DNA of 64,000 bases from Lysobacter oculi (GTDB lineage Bacteria; Pseudomonadota; Gammaproteobacteria; Xanthomonadales; Xanthomonadaceae). The stretch spans positions 1,312,001-1,376,000 of the forward strand of contig NZ_CP029556.1 in NCBI RefSeq assembly GCF_003293695.1, in the 5' to 3' direction. The translations under genes and the position numbers were made by a program. Positions within the stretch are counted from its first letter, which is position 1, and every line of letters begins with the position of its first letter. The notes beneath the pieces were generated by a model. It had not been told where the DNA came from. It did no database searches and saw nothing but the letters and a program-made list of their open reading frames with translations. Positions 27,490-36,627 of the stretch are shown in pieces.

Positions 27490-27987
27490 TCAGCGCAGGC
27501 GGGAAGAGGCGTCGATGCGCCGCAGGATGGCGGCGGCCATGTCGCGGCGCAGTTCCTTGGCCAGCAGTTCGCGTTCGCTGGCCTTGCCGCGCGAATCGGT
27601 GGCCGGGGCCACGTAGTCACGCGAGAGCTCGATCACCTGCTGCGGCACCACATCCTTGCCGTGGCCATCGCGCAGCACGAAGACGGTCGCGTAGCGCAGG
27701 CTGAATTCCTGTGCGCGACCCAGCTGGTCCAGCGAGATCGGCAAATCGCCCCAACGCTCCGACATGATCTCCAGCGTGGCCACGCCTTCCGTCGCGGTCG
27801 GGTCGGCCGGGGCGGCGGCGCCGGCGCGGGTCAGCGCCTGCGCCAGCGATTCAGCCAGCGGGCTGTACGGGTCCGGCGAGACCACGCGCACTGGGCCCAG
27901 GTCATCCGGCAGGGTGAGCGCGTTGCGCAGGTGGAAGCCGCAACCGGCGAGCATCAGGGCGAGGACGGGAATGATCAGCTTCTTCAT
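27490..27987 (-). CDS. lptE: LPS-assembly lipoprotein LptE
   Basis: A 165-residue outer membrane lipoprotein that plugs the LptD barrel and helps LPS reach the surface. The signal peptide MKKLIIPVLALMLAGCGFHL contains a clear lipobox (LAGC, Cys18) followed by the GFHLR sequence typical of LptE. The start at 27987 is set by this signal. Upstream open frame is only antisense to the intergenic gap and leuS end. It lies between leuS and holA, as in E. coli. Confidence 0.95.
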   Translation of the reverse strand: MKKLIIPVLALMLAGCGFHLRNALTLPDDLGPVRVVSPDPYSPLAESLAQALTRAGAAAPADPTATEGVATLEIMSERWGDLPISLDQLGRAQEFSLRYATVFVLRDGHGKDVVPQQVIELSRDYVAPATDSRGKASERELLAKELRRDMAAAILRRIDASSRLR

Positions 27988-28048
27988 GGCCGGAAGTCTG
28001 GACGATGCGGCGTTGGCAGGCAATGACGACGCCTGAACCGATCCGGGC

Positions 28049-30796
28049 TCACCCGGCCACGATGTTGACGATGCGCCCCGGCACCACGATGACCTTGCGC
28101 ACCGTCTGGCCCTGCAGGAAGGCGGCCACCGCCGGCACCGCCAGCGCCGCGGCTTCGACCGCCTCGCGCGGGGCGTCCGGGGCGACATCCACCTGCCCGC
28201 GCAGCTTGCCGTTGACCTGCACGGCCAGCGTCAGCGCGTCGCGGACCAGCGCGGCGGGGTCGGCCTGCGGGAAAGCAACATCCTCCAGCACCGTCTCCGG
28301 GTGGCCGAGCACCTGCCACAGCGCGTGGCTGATGTGCGGGGTGATCGGGTTCAGCATCAACACCAGCGATTCGAAGGCCTCGTGGCGCACCGCGCGGCCC
28401 TGGTCGCCCATGTCGGTGAACTTGCCGAGGTGGTTGAGCAGTTCCATGCAGGCGGCGATGGCGGTGTTGAAGCTGTGCCGGCGGGCGTAGTCGTCGCCGA
28501 CCTTCTGCAGGGTCTCGTGGACCTGTCGGCGCAGGGTCTTCTGCGCGGCGTCGAGGGCGGCAGGCACGACCTCCGGATGGTCCGGCTGGGCGGCGTGCGT
28601 GTGGACCTCGCGCCACAGCCGGCGCAGGAAACGCGCCATGCCGTCGACGCCCGCTTCGTTCCATTCCAGCGACTGGTCCGGCGGCGCGGCGAACATCGAG
28701 AACAGACGCACGGTGTCGGCGCCGTAGCGGTCGACCATGGTCTGCGGGTCGACGCCGTTGTTCTTCGACTTCGACATCTTCTCGGTGCCGCCGATCAGCA
28801 CCGGCTGGCTGTCGGCCTTCAGCGTCGCGCCGGTGACATGGCCGCGCTCGTCGCGCTGCAGCTCGACATCGGCCGGGTTGATCCAGTCCTTCGAGCCATC
28901 TTCATTCGCGCGATAGAACGTGTCGGCGATGACCATGCCCTGGGTGAGCAGGCGCCTGGCCGGTTCGTCGCTGTGCACCAGTCCGGCGTCGCGCAGGAGC
29001 TTGTGATAGAAGCGGAAATACATCAGGTGCAGGATCGCGTGCTCGATGCCGCCGATGTACTGGTCCACCGGCAGCCAGTAGTTCGCACGCTCGTCCACCA
29101 TGTCGGCGGCGCCCGGCGAGGTGTAGCGCGCGTAGTACCAGCTGGACTCCATGAAGGTGTCGAAGGTGTCGGTCTCGCGCTCGGCCGGCTTGCCGCAGTT
29201 CGGGCAGGTGGTCTTGCGCCATTCCGGGTTCGCCTTGATCGGCGAGACCACCTGGCCGCTGGCGAAGGCGTCCGCCACGTCTTCCGGCAGCACCACCGGC
29301 AGCTGGTCTTCCGGCACCGGCAGCGCGCCACAGTCGCTGCAGTAGATGACCGGGATCGGGCAGCCCCAGTAGCGCTGGCGGCTCACGCCCCAGTCGCGCA
29401 GGCGGTAGTTGATGCGGCGCAGGCCACTGCCCTCGCCTTCGAAACGCGCGGCGAGTGCGTCGAACGCGCCCTGGTAGTCGAGGCCGTTGTATTCGCCGGA
29501 ATCGATCAGCCAGCCGCGCTCGGTCATCGCGCCCTGGTCGTTGATGCGTTCCAGATAGTCGCGGACCACGGACACGGCGGCATCGATCTCCACCACATCG
29601 ATCGGCGCGTGCGCACCCAGCGCCACCGCCATCGGATCGTCCTTGTGGGCGACGTGGGAGGCGATCTCGGCCAGCGCGTCACGCGTTTCGGCATTCGCGA
29701 TCACCGGCTTGATCGGCAGGCCATAGGCCTTGGCGAATTCCCAGTCACGCTGGTCGTGCGCCGGCACCGCCATCACCGCGCCGGTGCCGTAGCCCATCAG
29801 CACGAAGTTGGCGACATAGACCGGCACGTCCTCGCCCGTCACCGGATGGATGGCCCACTGGCCGGTCGCCATGCCGCGCTTTTCCTGCATCTCCAGTTCG
29901 GCCTCGGAGACGCCGCCCTTCTTCAGCTCGGCGAGGAACGCGGCCAGCTCGGGGTTGGTCGAAGCCGCCTTCAGCGCCAGCGGGTGTTCACCGGCGATGC
30001 TGATGAAGGTGACGCCCATCAGCGTGTCCGGGCGCGTGGTGAACACGGTCAGCGGATCGGCTTCACCATCCACCTTGAAGGCGATCTCCAGCCCCTCGCT
30101 GCGCCCGATCCAGTTGCGCTGCATGGTCTTGACCGACTCCGGCCAGCCGTCGAGCGTGTCCAGGCCGTCGAGCAGCTCCTGCGCGTAGTCGGTGATGCGC
30201 AGGAACCACTGCGGGATCTCGCGCTTCTCCACCAGCGCGCCAGTGCGCCAGCCGCGGCCGTCGATCACCTGTTCGTTGGCCAGCACGGTCTGGTCCACCG
30301 GGTCCCAGTTCACCACCGCGTTCTTGCGGTAAGCCAGGCCCTTCTTCATCAGCCGCACGAACATGCGCTGCTCGTGGACGTAATAGTCCGGGCGGCAGGT
30401 GGAGAACTCGCGGCTCCAGTCGATCGCGTAGCCCAGCGACTTCAGCTGCGCACGCATGTGGTCGATGTTGGCGTAGGTCCAGGCCGCCGGCGCGGTCTTT
30501 TTCTTGATCGCGGCGTTCTCCGCCGGCAGGCCGAAGGCATCCCAGCCCATCGGCTGCAGCACATTGTGGCCGGTCATGCGCTTGTGGCGGCTGATCACGT
30601 CGCCGATGGTGTAGTTGCGCACATGGCCCACGTGCAGCGCGCCGCTCGGGTACGGCAGCATCGACAGGCAGAAATACTTCGGCTTGTCGCCGCCCTCCTT
30701 CACCTCGTAGGCGCGGGTCGCGTCCCAGTGGCGCTGGGCGGCGGCCTCGACGGCGGCGGGGTCGTAGGGATGGGCGGAACGGGCGTCTTCTGACAT
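28049..30796 (-). CDS. leuS: Leucyl-tRNA synthetase
   Basis: A 915-residue class I synthetase. The HIGH-type motif lies in [19 protein letters not shown] near residue 50, the editing domain (CP1) includes [15 protein letters not shown] near residue 250, and [11 protein letters not shown] is the KMSKS loop near residue 670. The start [13 protein letters not shown] is chosen over two upstream in-frame methionines because family N-termini begin here. Length is slightly above E. coli LeuS (860), common in this group. It heads the leuS-lptE-holA-nadD-rsfS-rlmH series. Confidence 0.97.
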   Translation of the reverse strand: MSEDARSAHPYDPAAVEAAAQRHWDATRAYEVKEGGDKPKYFCLSMLPYPSGALHVGHVRNYTIGDVISRHKRMTGHNVLQPMGWDAFGLPAENAAIKKKTAPAAWTYANIDHMRAQLKSLGYAIDWSREFSTCRPDYYVHEQRMFVRLMKKGLAYRKNAVVNWDPVDQTVLANEQVIDGRGWRTGALVEKREIPQWFLRITDYAQELLDGLDTLDGWPESVKTMQRNWIGRSEGLEIAFKVDGEADPLTVFTTRPDTLMGVTFISIAGEHPLALKAASTNPELAAFLAELKKGGVSEAELEMQEKRGMATGQWAIHPVTGEDVPVYVANFVLMGYGTGAVMAVPAHDQRDWEFAKAYGLPIKPVIANAETRDALAEIASHVAHKDDPMAVALGAHAPIDVVEIDAAVSVVRDYLERINDQGAMTERGWLIDSGEYNGLDYQGAFDALAARFEGEGSGLRRINYRLRDWGVSRQRYWGCPIPVIYCSDCGALPVPEDQLPVVLPEDVADAFASGQVVSPIKANPEWRKTTCPNCGKPAERETDTFDTFMESSWYYARYTSPGAADMVDERANYWLPVDQYIGGIEHAILHLMYFRFYHKLLRDAGLVHSDEPARRLLTQGMVIADTFYRANEDGSKDWINPADVELQRDERGHVTGATLKADSQPVLIGGTEKMSKSKNNGVDPQTMVDRYGADTVRLFSMFAAPPDQSLEWNEAGVDGMARFLRRLWREVHTHAAQPDHPEVVPAALDAAQKTLRRQVHETLQKVGDDYARRHSFNTAIAACMELLNHLGKFTDMGDQGRAVRHEAFESLVLMLNPITPHISHALWQVLGHPETVLEDVAFPQADPAALVRDALTLAVQVNGKLRGQVDVAPDAPREAVEAAALAVPAVAAFLQGQTVRKVIVVPGRIVNIVAG

Positions 30797-30906
30797 GGCG
30801 GCGGCGCATGACGTGATCGGACTGATCAGCCTACCGCAGCGCAGCATGGGCGTCATCCGACGCGCGAGGCCGGACAATCGGGGCTTCCTCTCTCTCCGGA
30901 ACCGGC

Positions 30907-31158
30907 ATGGGCAACGAATGGATCGGCTATGTGGCCGCCACCCTCACCACCATCGCCTTCGTGCCGCAGGCGCTGCGCACGCTGAAAACGCGCGACACCC
31001 GCAGCATCTCGCTGTCGATGTACATCGTGTTCACCGTGGGCATCGCCTGCTGGTTCGGCTACGGGCTGGTGCTGCACTCGTGGCCGATGATCGTCTCCAA
31101 CGCGATCACCTTCGTGCTCTCCGCCATCATTCTGGGGATGAAGCTTCGCCACGGTTGA
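30907..31158 (+). CDS. SemiSWEET-family (MtN3/PQ-loop) transporter
   Basis: An 83-residue membrane protein with three predicted helices, one triple-helix bundle of the SemiSWEET type that works as a dimer. The first helix carries [20 protein letters not shown], containing the PQ-loop motif, and [20 protein letters not shown] follows. Bacterial SemiSWEETs move sugars such as sucrose or glucose; the substrate here is unknown. Its last 32 bases overlap the 3' end of the convergent DUF998 gene. Confidence 0.88.
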   Translation: MGNEWIGYVAATLTTIAFVPQALRTLKTRDTRSISLSMYIVFTVGIACWFGYGLVLHSWPMIVSNAITFVLSAIILGMKLRHG

Positions 31159-31729
31159 GTGAGGCGGCCAGCATCCACCACCAGCCCAGCCACAGCGCGA
31201 TGCCGAGCCGATGGGCCAACGCCGCCGGCCACAGCACCGGCGCGGCCAGCACCCCCAGCGGCATCAACAGCGCCGCCACCAAGCTGGCCACCCGCACACC
31301 ACCCGGCAGGCCGCGCGCGAACATCAGCGCCAAAGCCGAGGCCGCGAACACCAGCCACCACGCCATCCACGCCAGCGCGTGCAGGCGGTTGGCGCCGTCG
31401 TCCGGCAGGCGCGCGTGATCGAGGTTGCACACGCCCTGCAGCGCAAAACCGAGCGCCGCCAGCAAGCCGAGCTGCAACGCCATCCGCAGCGGCCACGCGC
31501 TGCCTTCGCGCAGTGACGCACGCAGCCGCCATGCCAGCATCGCCACCAGCAGGCCCGGCAGCACGAACAGCAGCAGGTTGGCGATGCGCCATCCCCGCAT
31601 CCCGGCCGCCCCCAGCAGGGCCAGCGGCTGGCGCATGTGGTCGTAGCCTTCGATGCCAAGGCCGAAGCCCCACGCCGCCGCGATGATCGACGCGCCGGCC
31701 AGCGCCAGAAGCGACTTCGAGCCCTTCAT
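31127..31729 (-). CDS. DUF998-like integral membrane protein
   Basis: A 200-residue protein with six predicted transmembrane helices and little else, resembling the DUF998 family of unknown function. Typical features are the conserved polar stretch EGYDHMRQPLALLGAAGMRG after helix 1 and CNLDHARLPDDGANRLHALA before helix 4. I prefer the ATG at 31729 over a GTG two codons upstream. Its end overlaps the convergent SemiSWEET gene by 32 bases. Confidence 0.75.
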   Translation of the reverse strand: MKGSKSLLALAGASIIAAAWGFGLGIEGYDHMRQPLALLGAAGMRGWRIANLLLFVLPGLLVAMLAWRLRASLREGSAWPLRMALQLGLLAALGFALQGVCNLDHARLPDDGANRLHALAWMAWWLVFAASALALMFARGLPGGVRVASLVAALLMPLGVLAAPVLWPAALAHRLGIALWLGWWWMLAASLNRGEASSPE

Positions 31730-31744
31730 CGCCACCGCTCACGG

Positions 31745-31775
31745 TTGCAAAACGCGCGCCGCGCCACCATAGATT
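31745..31775 (+). promoter_or_regulatory. Candidate sigma-70 promoter for the cnoX-like gene
   Basis: TTGCAA (31745-31750, 4 of 6 to TTGACA) and TAGATT (31770-31775, 4 of 6 to TATAAT) are separated by 19 bases, 31 bases before the start codon. The spacing is long but acceptable. Confidence 0.4.
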
Positions 31776-31806
31776 CCCGCATCCAGACACCTGACCGGAC
31801 GCCATC

Positions 31807-32679
31807 ATGACCGATTCCGCCCCCTCGCCCCACGTGTTCGACGCCACCGCCGCGACCTTTGAAACCGAGGTCATCCAGGCCTCGCTCGACACGCCGGTGC
31901 TGATCGATTTCTGGGCCACCTGGTGCGGCCCGTGCAAGACGCTCGGTCCCATTCTGGAAAAACTGGCGGGCGAATACGGCGGCGCGTTCCGGCTGGCCAA
32001 GATCGACGTGGACAAGGAGCAGCAACTCGGCGCCGCGTTCCAGATCCGCTCGGTGCCGACCGTCATCCTGGTCAAGGGCGGGCAGCTGGTCGATGGTTTC
32101 CCCGGCGCGTTGCCGGAAGGCGAACTGCGCCAATTCCTGGCCTCGCACGGCATCGAGCCGATCGCCGTCGATGCGCAGGCCGAGGCCGAACCAGCCCCGC
32201 CCGCCGACCCGCACGAGGAAGTCATCCGCCTGCGCAAGCTGGCCGAGACCGAACCCGACAAGGACGAACACAAGCTCGACCTGGCGCTGGCCCTGCTCGC
32301 CACCGGCGCCGCGCCGGAGGCCGAACAGCTGCTCGACGCCCTGCCCGCCAACCTCAGCACCGACGACCGCGCGGTCAAGGCACGCGCCCGGCTCGGGTTT
32401 GCCGCGCTGTTGAAGGACGCGCCGCCGCGCGAGGTGTTGGCCGCCGCCATCGCCGCCGACCCCGCCGACCTCAAGGCGCGCCACCTGCTCGGCGTGCACG
32501 AACTGGTCTCGGGCGATGCAGAAGCCGGGCTCGCGCAGTTCATGGAGATGCTGCGGCGTGACCGCGCCTACGGTGACGGGCTGGCCCGCAAGTCACTGAT
32601 CGACGCTTTCCGCATCCTCGACGACGAGGATCTGGTGTCGAAGGTGCGCCGGCAGATGTCGTCCCTGCTGCTCAGCTGA
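31807..32679 (+). CDS. cnoX: Thioredoxin-TPR co-chaperone of the CnoX/YbbN family
   Basis: A 290-residue fusion of a thioredoxin fold (residues about 8-115) with a C-terminal TPR-like region (about 135-290), the layout of E. coli CnoX. The active-site motif is FWATWCGPCKTLGP, a full CGPC pair; E. coli CnoX has SxxC and is not a reductase, whereas other bacterial CnoX keep the CxxC. Family proteins hold damaged proteins for GroEL/DnaK under oxidative stress. The gene symbol is given by domain order and length, not by a search. Confidence 0.85.
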   Translation: MTDSAPSPHVFDATAATFETEVIQASLDTPVLIDFWATWCGPCKTLGPILEKLAGEYGGAFRLAKIDVDKEQQLGAAFQIRSVPTVILVKGGQLVDGFPGALPEGELRQFLASHGIEPIAVDAQAEAEPAPPADPHEEVIRLRKLAETEPDKDEHKLDLALALLATGAAPEAEQLLDALPANLSTDDRAVKARARLGFAALLKDAPPREVLAAAIAADPADLKARHLLGVHELVSGDAEAGLAQFMEMLRRDRAYGDGLARKSLIDAFRILDDEDLVSKVRRQMSSLLLS

Positions 32680-32743
32680 AGCGGTTGCCGGCCAACATTC
32701 GCCTGCGTATCGTGGGCGCCCCGCCGCCGCGATCCTGCCGCCG

Positions 32744-33200
32744 ATGAAGATGACGCCACGCCTGTTCAAGCTGGGCCTGAACCTGTGGCCGCCCTTCCTG
32801 TTCACCGGCATCCACGTCACCGCGGTCGGTGCGGACTGGCGCAGCGCGCGGGTCTAACTGCGACTGCGGCCGTGGAACCGCAACTACGTCGGTACCCAAT
32901 TCGGCGGCAGCCTGTTCGCGATGACCGATCCGTTCTGGATGCTGCTGATGCTGCACGCCCTGCCGCGCGACTACATCGTCTGGGACAAGGCGGGCGAGAT
33001 CGAATTCGTGAAGCCGGGCCGCAGCACCGTGCACGCCGAGTTCCGCATCGACGACGCGGTGATCGAGGAGATCAAGGCGGCCGCGGCCGGGCGGCGACAA
33101 GGTGCTGCGCTGGTTCGACACCGATGTCATCGATGCCGAAGGCGAAGTGGTCGCGAAGGTGCGCAAGCAGCTCTACATCCGCCGCAAGCGCGACCGTTGA
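32744..33200 (+). pseudogene. Broken DUF4442 (acyl-CoA thioesterase-like) gene
   Basis: From the ATG at 32744 the frame encodes MKMTPRLFKLGLNLWPPFLF and continues as a DUF4442 hotdog protein, but a TAA at 32855-32857 interrupts it after 37 codons. Past it the same frame continues (LRLRPWNRNYVGTQFGGSLF, then DYIVWDKAGEIEFVKPGRST) until about 33090, where a +1 shift is needed to reach GDKVLRWFDTDVIDAEGE and the stop at 33198-33200. Two independent lesions in an otherwise well preserved 152-codon gene imply recent decay, or sequencing errors. An intact copy would be about 150 residues. Confidence 0.8.
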
Positions 33201-33209
33201 ATCACGTGG

Positions 33210-34598
33210 TCAGGGTGTCGCCGGTGCAAGGCGCGAGCCGGGCAGCGGCAGCACCGGCAACGCTTCCTGCGATGCCGGCGTGGGCACACGCAGCACCGGC
33301 ACCCGGCTGGTGAGGGCGCGCGGCCCCTGCGGCGTCATGACCTGCCGCACCCAAGGCTGCTGTTCGACGCGCAACACGCGCGCCGACAAACGGTAGGCCG
33401 CCGGCAGGCGATGCAGCACGGCCGCCGGATCGCTGAGCGCATCGGGTTGGCCACGCCACCAGGCCAGGGCGGCGAGCATGCGCATCACCGCCAGGTAATC
33501 GCGATGACGCGCCGCGTAGGTGTCGAAGCCCGGCTCGGCGACCTTGCCCAGGATGCAGCCGACCGCATTCGACACGCATTGCAGCCGGACCATGCTGGCG
33601 GGTTCAAACGGCGGCAGGGGCTCGTCGCGCGCGAACAAGGCATCGGCTTCGGCGGTGCAGAAGCGCGCCAATGGCGCGGCCATCTGCGCACGGGTCATGT
33701 CGCGATCGAACAGCAGCTTCTCCTGCACGCCCTTCCTGCGCGCCTGCTCGGTGAGCATCGCCGCCACGCCCTCGCTGGTGAAGCGGTATTCCCCGCGCAC
33801 CGCCGGGCACATCGTGGTTTCTTCCTTGTCGGGCAGCGCCAGCGCCGCTCCGCATGAGGCGGGCAGCGGCGCGTCATTCGGCCATTCCGCCAGCATCTGC
33901 GCCAGCAAAGACGCATAACCGCGACCGGCATAGGCTTGGCCCACCGCCCAGCTGATCAGCATGTCGGTGCGCGCACCCAGCCGGCGCCAGTCCGCCAGCC
34001 GGCTGCAGGTGCCGGCGAGCGCGGCTTCCCGATCCCCCTTGGCGAACTGCAGGGCGAGCGTGGTGGCCGGCGCATACGCGGTCCCGAACGACAGGAACGG
34101 CATGTCGATTCTGGAAGGAAATGGATTGGCCAGATGGTCGGCGCGGGTCGCCTCGGCGCGGCGCGCGAACCACGCGGCATGGCTGGCCGCCAGTTTTTCG
34201 TACGCCGGCAGGTCGGCGCGGACTTTCGCCAGGCAGTCCTCACGCGGACTGCAGAGCAGTTTGCTGCCGGCCTGGTCCGGGGCGTCGTTGCGGTAACGGG
34301 CTTCGACGCCCGACACGAAAGGCACGGGCTTGCCGTCCTCGCTCATCGGCGTCGCGGCAAAGGCGGCGACATCGGCCGCCAACAAGGCGTCGCGCCCGGC
34401 GGCGGGGACATCGTGATCGGCCAGCCAGAGATCGGCGTAGGCGTTGCGCCCCTGAGGTTTTTCCGACACCGACATCAGTGCCAGTGCATCCCGTTCGGCG
34501 CGGCTTGGTCCTACCAGCTTCGACACGCCCCAGAGCGCCGCGAGCAGCAGCAACAGCAGGCCGCCCACGCCGAAAATCCACTTGAATACCTTGTCCAT
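33210..34598 (-). CDS. Unknown membrane-anchored protein
   Basis: A 462-residue protein that I do not recognise. It starts MDKVFKWIFGVGGLLLLLLA, a single N-terminal transmembrane anchor (about residues 7-25), followed by a periplasmic, alanine- and leucine-rich, largely helical region of about 430 residues. Six or so cysteines occur (for example SPREDCLAK, LPASCGAAL, MCPAVRG, LQCVSNAVGCILG), consistent with disulphides outside the cytoplasm. Composition and codon use look like its neighbours. The 3' end is 9 bases from the convergent DUF4442 pseudogene. It may be a lineage-specific envelope protein. Confidence 0.75.
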   Translation of the reverse strand: MDKVFKWIFGVGGLLLLLLAALWGVSKLVGPSRAERDALALMSVSEKPQGRNAYADLWLADHDVPAAGRDALLAADVAAFAATPMSEDGKPVPFVSGVEARYRNDAPDQAGSKLLCSPREDCLAKVRADLPAYEKLAASHAAWFARRAEATRADHLANPFPSRIDMPFLSFGTAYAPATTLALQFAKGDREAALAGTCSRLADWRRLGARTDMLISWAVGQAYAGRGYASLLAQMLAEWPNDAPLPASCGAALALPDKEETTMCPAVRGEYRFTSEGVAAMLTEQARRKGVQEKLLFDRDMTRAQMAAPLARFCTAEADALFARDEPLPPFEPASMVRLQCVSNAVGCILGKVAEPGFDTYAARHRDYLAVMRMLAALAWWRGQPDALSDPAAVLHRLPAAYRLSARVLRVEQQPWVRQVMTPQGPRALTSRVPVLRVPTPASQEALPVLPLPGSRLAPATP

Positions 34599-34665
34599 GG
34601 TTGATGCCCCATCCGTGTCGATGCCGGACTCTACACAGATGCCGTGATCGGCAACAGCCAGCGCC

Positions 34666-34671
34666 TAGAAT
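34666..34671 (+). promoter_or_regulatory. Candidate -10 element before DUF502 gene
   Basis: TAGAAT matches five of six bases of the -10 consensus and ends only 6 bases before the ATG at 34678. If used, transcription would begin at or near the start codon, giving a leaderless mRNA. Confidence 0.35.
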
Positions 34672-34677
34672 GCGCGC

Positions 34678-35349
34678 ATGGCCATGCCCCCGCAGAAATC
34701 CCCCTTCGCCCGCTGGTTCCTGACCGGCCTGCTCACCCTGCTGCCGCTGTGGCTGACCTGGGTGGTGGTGCGCTTCGTGTTCGTGATGCTGTCGGACATC
34801 AGCTCGCCCTGGGCCTACCCGCTGCTGGAGCGCATCGCCTCGCAGTGGCCGCAGACGCTTGGCTGGCTGGACGACCCGTGGGCGCGCTTCGCCATCGCGC
34901 TGTCCGGCACCGTCATCGCCATCCTGCTGGTTGGCATGCTGGCCACCCGCGTCATCGGCCAGACCCTGCTGCGCGGCTTCGAATCGGTGGTCGCGCGTAT
35001 CCCGCTGGCGAGCACCGTGTATGGCAGCGCACGCAAACTGCTCGACATCCTGCAGACCTCGCCCGATGGCAGCCAGCGCGTGGTGCTGATCGATTTCCCG
35101 AATGCGGAAATGAAGACGCTCGGTTTCGTCACCAAGGTGGTGCGCGAAGTGGGCACCGGGCGCGAACTCGCCGCCGTGTACGTGCCGACCACGCCCAATC
35201 CCACGTCGGGGTATCTGGAAATCGTGCCGGTCGAGAAGCTGACGATGACCGACTGGACGGTGGACGAGGCGATGAGCTTCATCATTTCCGGCGGCGCGGT
35301 GTCGCCCGACGAAATCCCGTTCGCGCCGGTGCAGAAAACCGCGGAGTGA
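34678..35349 (+). CDS. DUF502-family membrane protein
   Basis: A 223-residue DUF502 protein. Two transmembrane helices are seen, residues about 12-38 (WFLTGLLTLLPLWLTWVVVR) and 78-100 (FAIALSGTVIAILLVGMLAT), followed by a soluble domain with the family block RIPLASTVYGSARKLLDILQ and VYVPTTPNPTSGYLEIVP. Function unknown; homologues are widespread in bacteria and in plants (COV proteins). The next gene starts 4 bases after its stop, but is unrelated. A second ATG two codons in is also possible as start. Confidence 0.88.
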   Translation: MAMPPQKSPFARWFLTGLLTLLPLWLTWVVVRFVFVMLSDISSPWAYPLLERIASQWPQTLGWLDDPWARFAIALSGTVIAILLVGMLATRVIGQTLLRGFESVVARIPLASTVYGSARKLLDILQTSPDGSQRVVLIDFPNAEMKTLGFVTKVVREVGTGRELAAVYVPTTPNPTSGYLEIVPVEKLTMTDWTVDEAMSFIISGGAVSPDEIPFAPVQKTAE

Positions 35350-35353
35350 GGCG

Positions 35354-36544
35354 ATGACGTCGCGCCTGACCGCCATCCTGCTGGCCGGCCTGCTGTGGCT
35401 GGCGGGCGTGCCGGCACCCGTGCAGGCGGCGACCGGCCTGCATCCGCAGACCGTGACCCTGCGCGGCGGCAAGCAGGTCAGGCTGCAGGTAGCCGACGGC
35501 TTCAAGCTCACGCCGGTGGCCGACGGCATGCGCCGCCCCCGTTTCATGGCGATGAGCCCGGACAACCGCCTGTTCGTCGGCGACATGCACGCGATGGGCG
35601 ACAACGACCGCGGCGTGGTCTACGTGCTGGATGGCTGGAACGCCGACACCGGTCGCGTCAGCACGGTCACGCGCTGGGCCACCGGCCTGCGCAATCCACA
35701 CAGCCTCGCCTTCCATGTCGATGCGCAGGGCCGCGCATGGCTGTACCTCGCGCTCACCGACCGGCTGCTGCGTTATCCGTACCGCAACGGCGAACGCGCC
35801 CCGAGCGGCGCGCCGCAGGTCATCGCGCGCTTCCCGGATGGCGGCCTGAGCGCAGCCAACGGCGGCTGGCACCTGACCCGCACCGTGCTGGTCGCGCCCA
35901 ACGGCAAGCTGTATGTCTCGGTGGGCAGCAGTTGCAACGCCTGCATCGAAAAGGAAGCCTGGCGCGGCGTGGTGCTGGAGATGGACCCCGACGGCAGCCA
36001 GGCCCGCATCCTTGCGCGTGGCATCCGCAACGCGGTTGGGATGGACTGGGTGGAGGGCGGCGTGGTGGTGACCAACCAGGGCGTCGATCACCTGGGCCGC
36101 GATGCGCCGGACGACACCGTATACAAGCTCCGCGCCGGCGCCGATTACGGCTGGCCGCATTGCTACGCGCGCAACGGCAAAATCCTGCCCGACCCGGAAT
36201 ACCCGCGGAAGTCCGGCTGCGGGCAGGTGCCGCGCCCGTTCTCGCGCTTCGCGCCGCACAGCTCGGCGCTCGGCATCGCGTGGATGGCGAAGGACGGCAA
36301 CGCGCTGCTCGGCGGACGCTACGTCGTGGCGCTGCATGGCTCGGGCAGCTTCCGCATGGGGCGCGGTTATCGCGTCGCCACGTTGGACGCCGCGGGCCGC
36401 CCTGCCGCCGCGCTGGTCGATGGCTTCCTGCGCAACGGCACGGTGCAGGGCCGCCCCTGCGGCGTGCTGCGCATCGGTCCCGACCGCCTGCTGGTCAGCG
36501 ACGACAAGGCCGGCGTCATCTATTACCTGCGCCCGGACCGCTGA
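35354..36544 (+). CDS. PQQ-dependent sugar dehydrogenase family protein (secreted)
   Basis: A 396-residue exported protein. Residues 1-25 are a signal peptide (LTAILLAGLLWLAGVPAPVQ, then AA). The mature part is a six-bladed beta-propeller like soluble glucose/sorbosone dehydrogenases, with the segments VADGMRRPRFMAMSPDNRLF, GLRNPHSLAFH, VSVGSSCNACIEKEAW and RGIRNAVGMDW, the last holding the conserved RNxxG region. It would oxidise sugars in the periplasm using PQQ. No pqq biosynthesis gene is in the window, so cofactor use cannot be confirmed. Confidence 0.87.
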   Translation: MTSRLTAILLAGLLWLAGVPAPVQAATGLHPQTVTLRGGKQVRLQVADGFKLTPVADGMRRPRFMAMSPDNRLFVGDMHAMGDNDRGVVYVLDGWNADTGRVSTVTRWATGLRNPHSLAFHVDAQGRAWLYLALTDRLLRYPYRNGERAPSGAPQVIARFPDGGLSAANGGWHLTRTVLVAPNGKLYVSVGSSCNACIEKEAWRGVVLEMDPDGSQARILARGIRNAVGMDWVEGGVVVTNQGVDHLGRDAPDDTVYKLRAGADYGWPHCYARNGKILPDPEYPRKSGCGQVPRPFSRFAPHSSALGIAWMAKDGNALLGGRYVVALHGSGSFRMGRGYRVATLDAAGRPAAALVDGFLRNGTVQGRPCGVLRIGPDRLLVSDDKAGVIYYLRPDR

Positions 36545-36627
36545 CCGGCGCATCCATGACTTCCAGCGGGTGTCGCCGGTCGCGGCTTTGGCGCACACTC
36601 GGGCTCCCTTCCCGTGGATGCCCTGAC

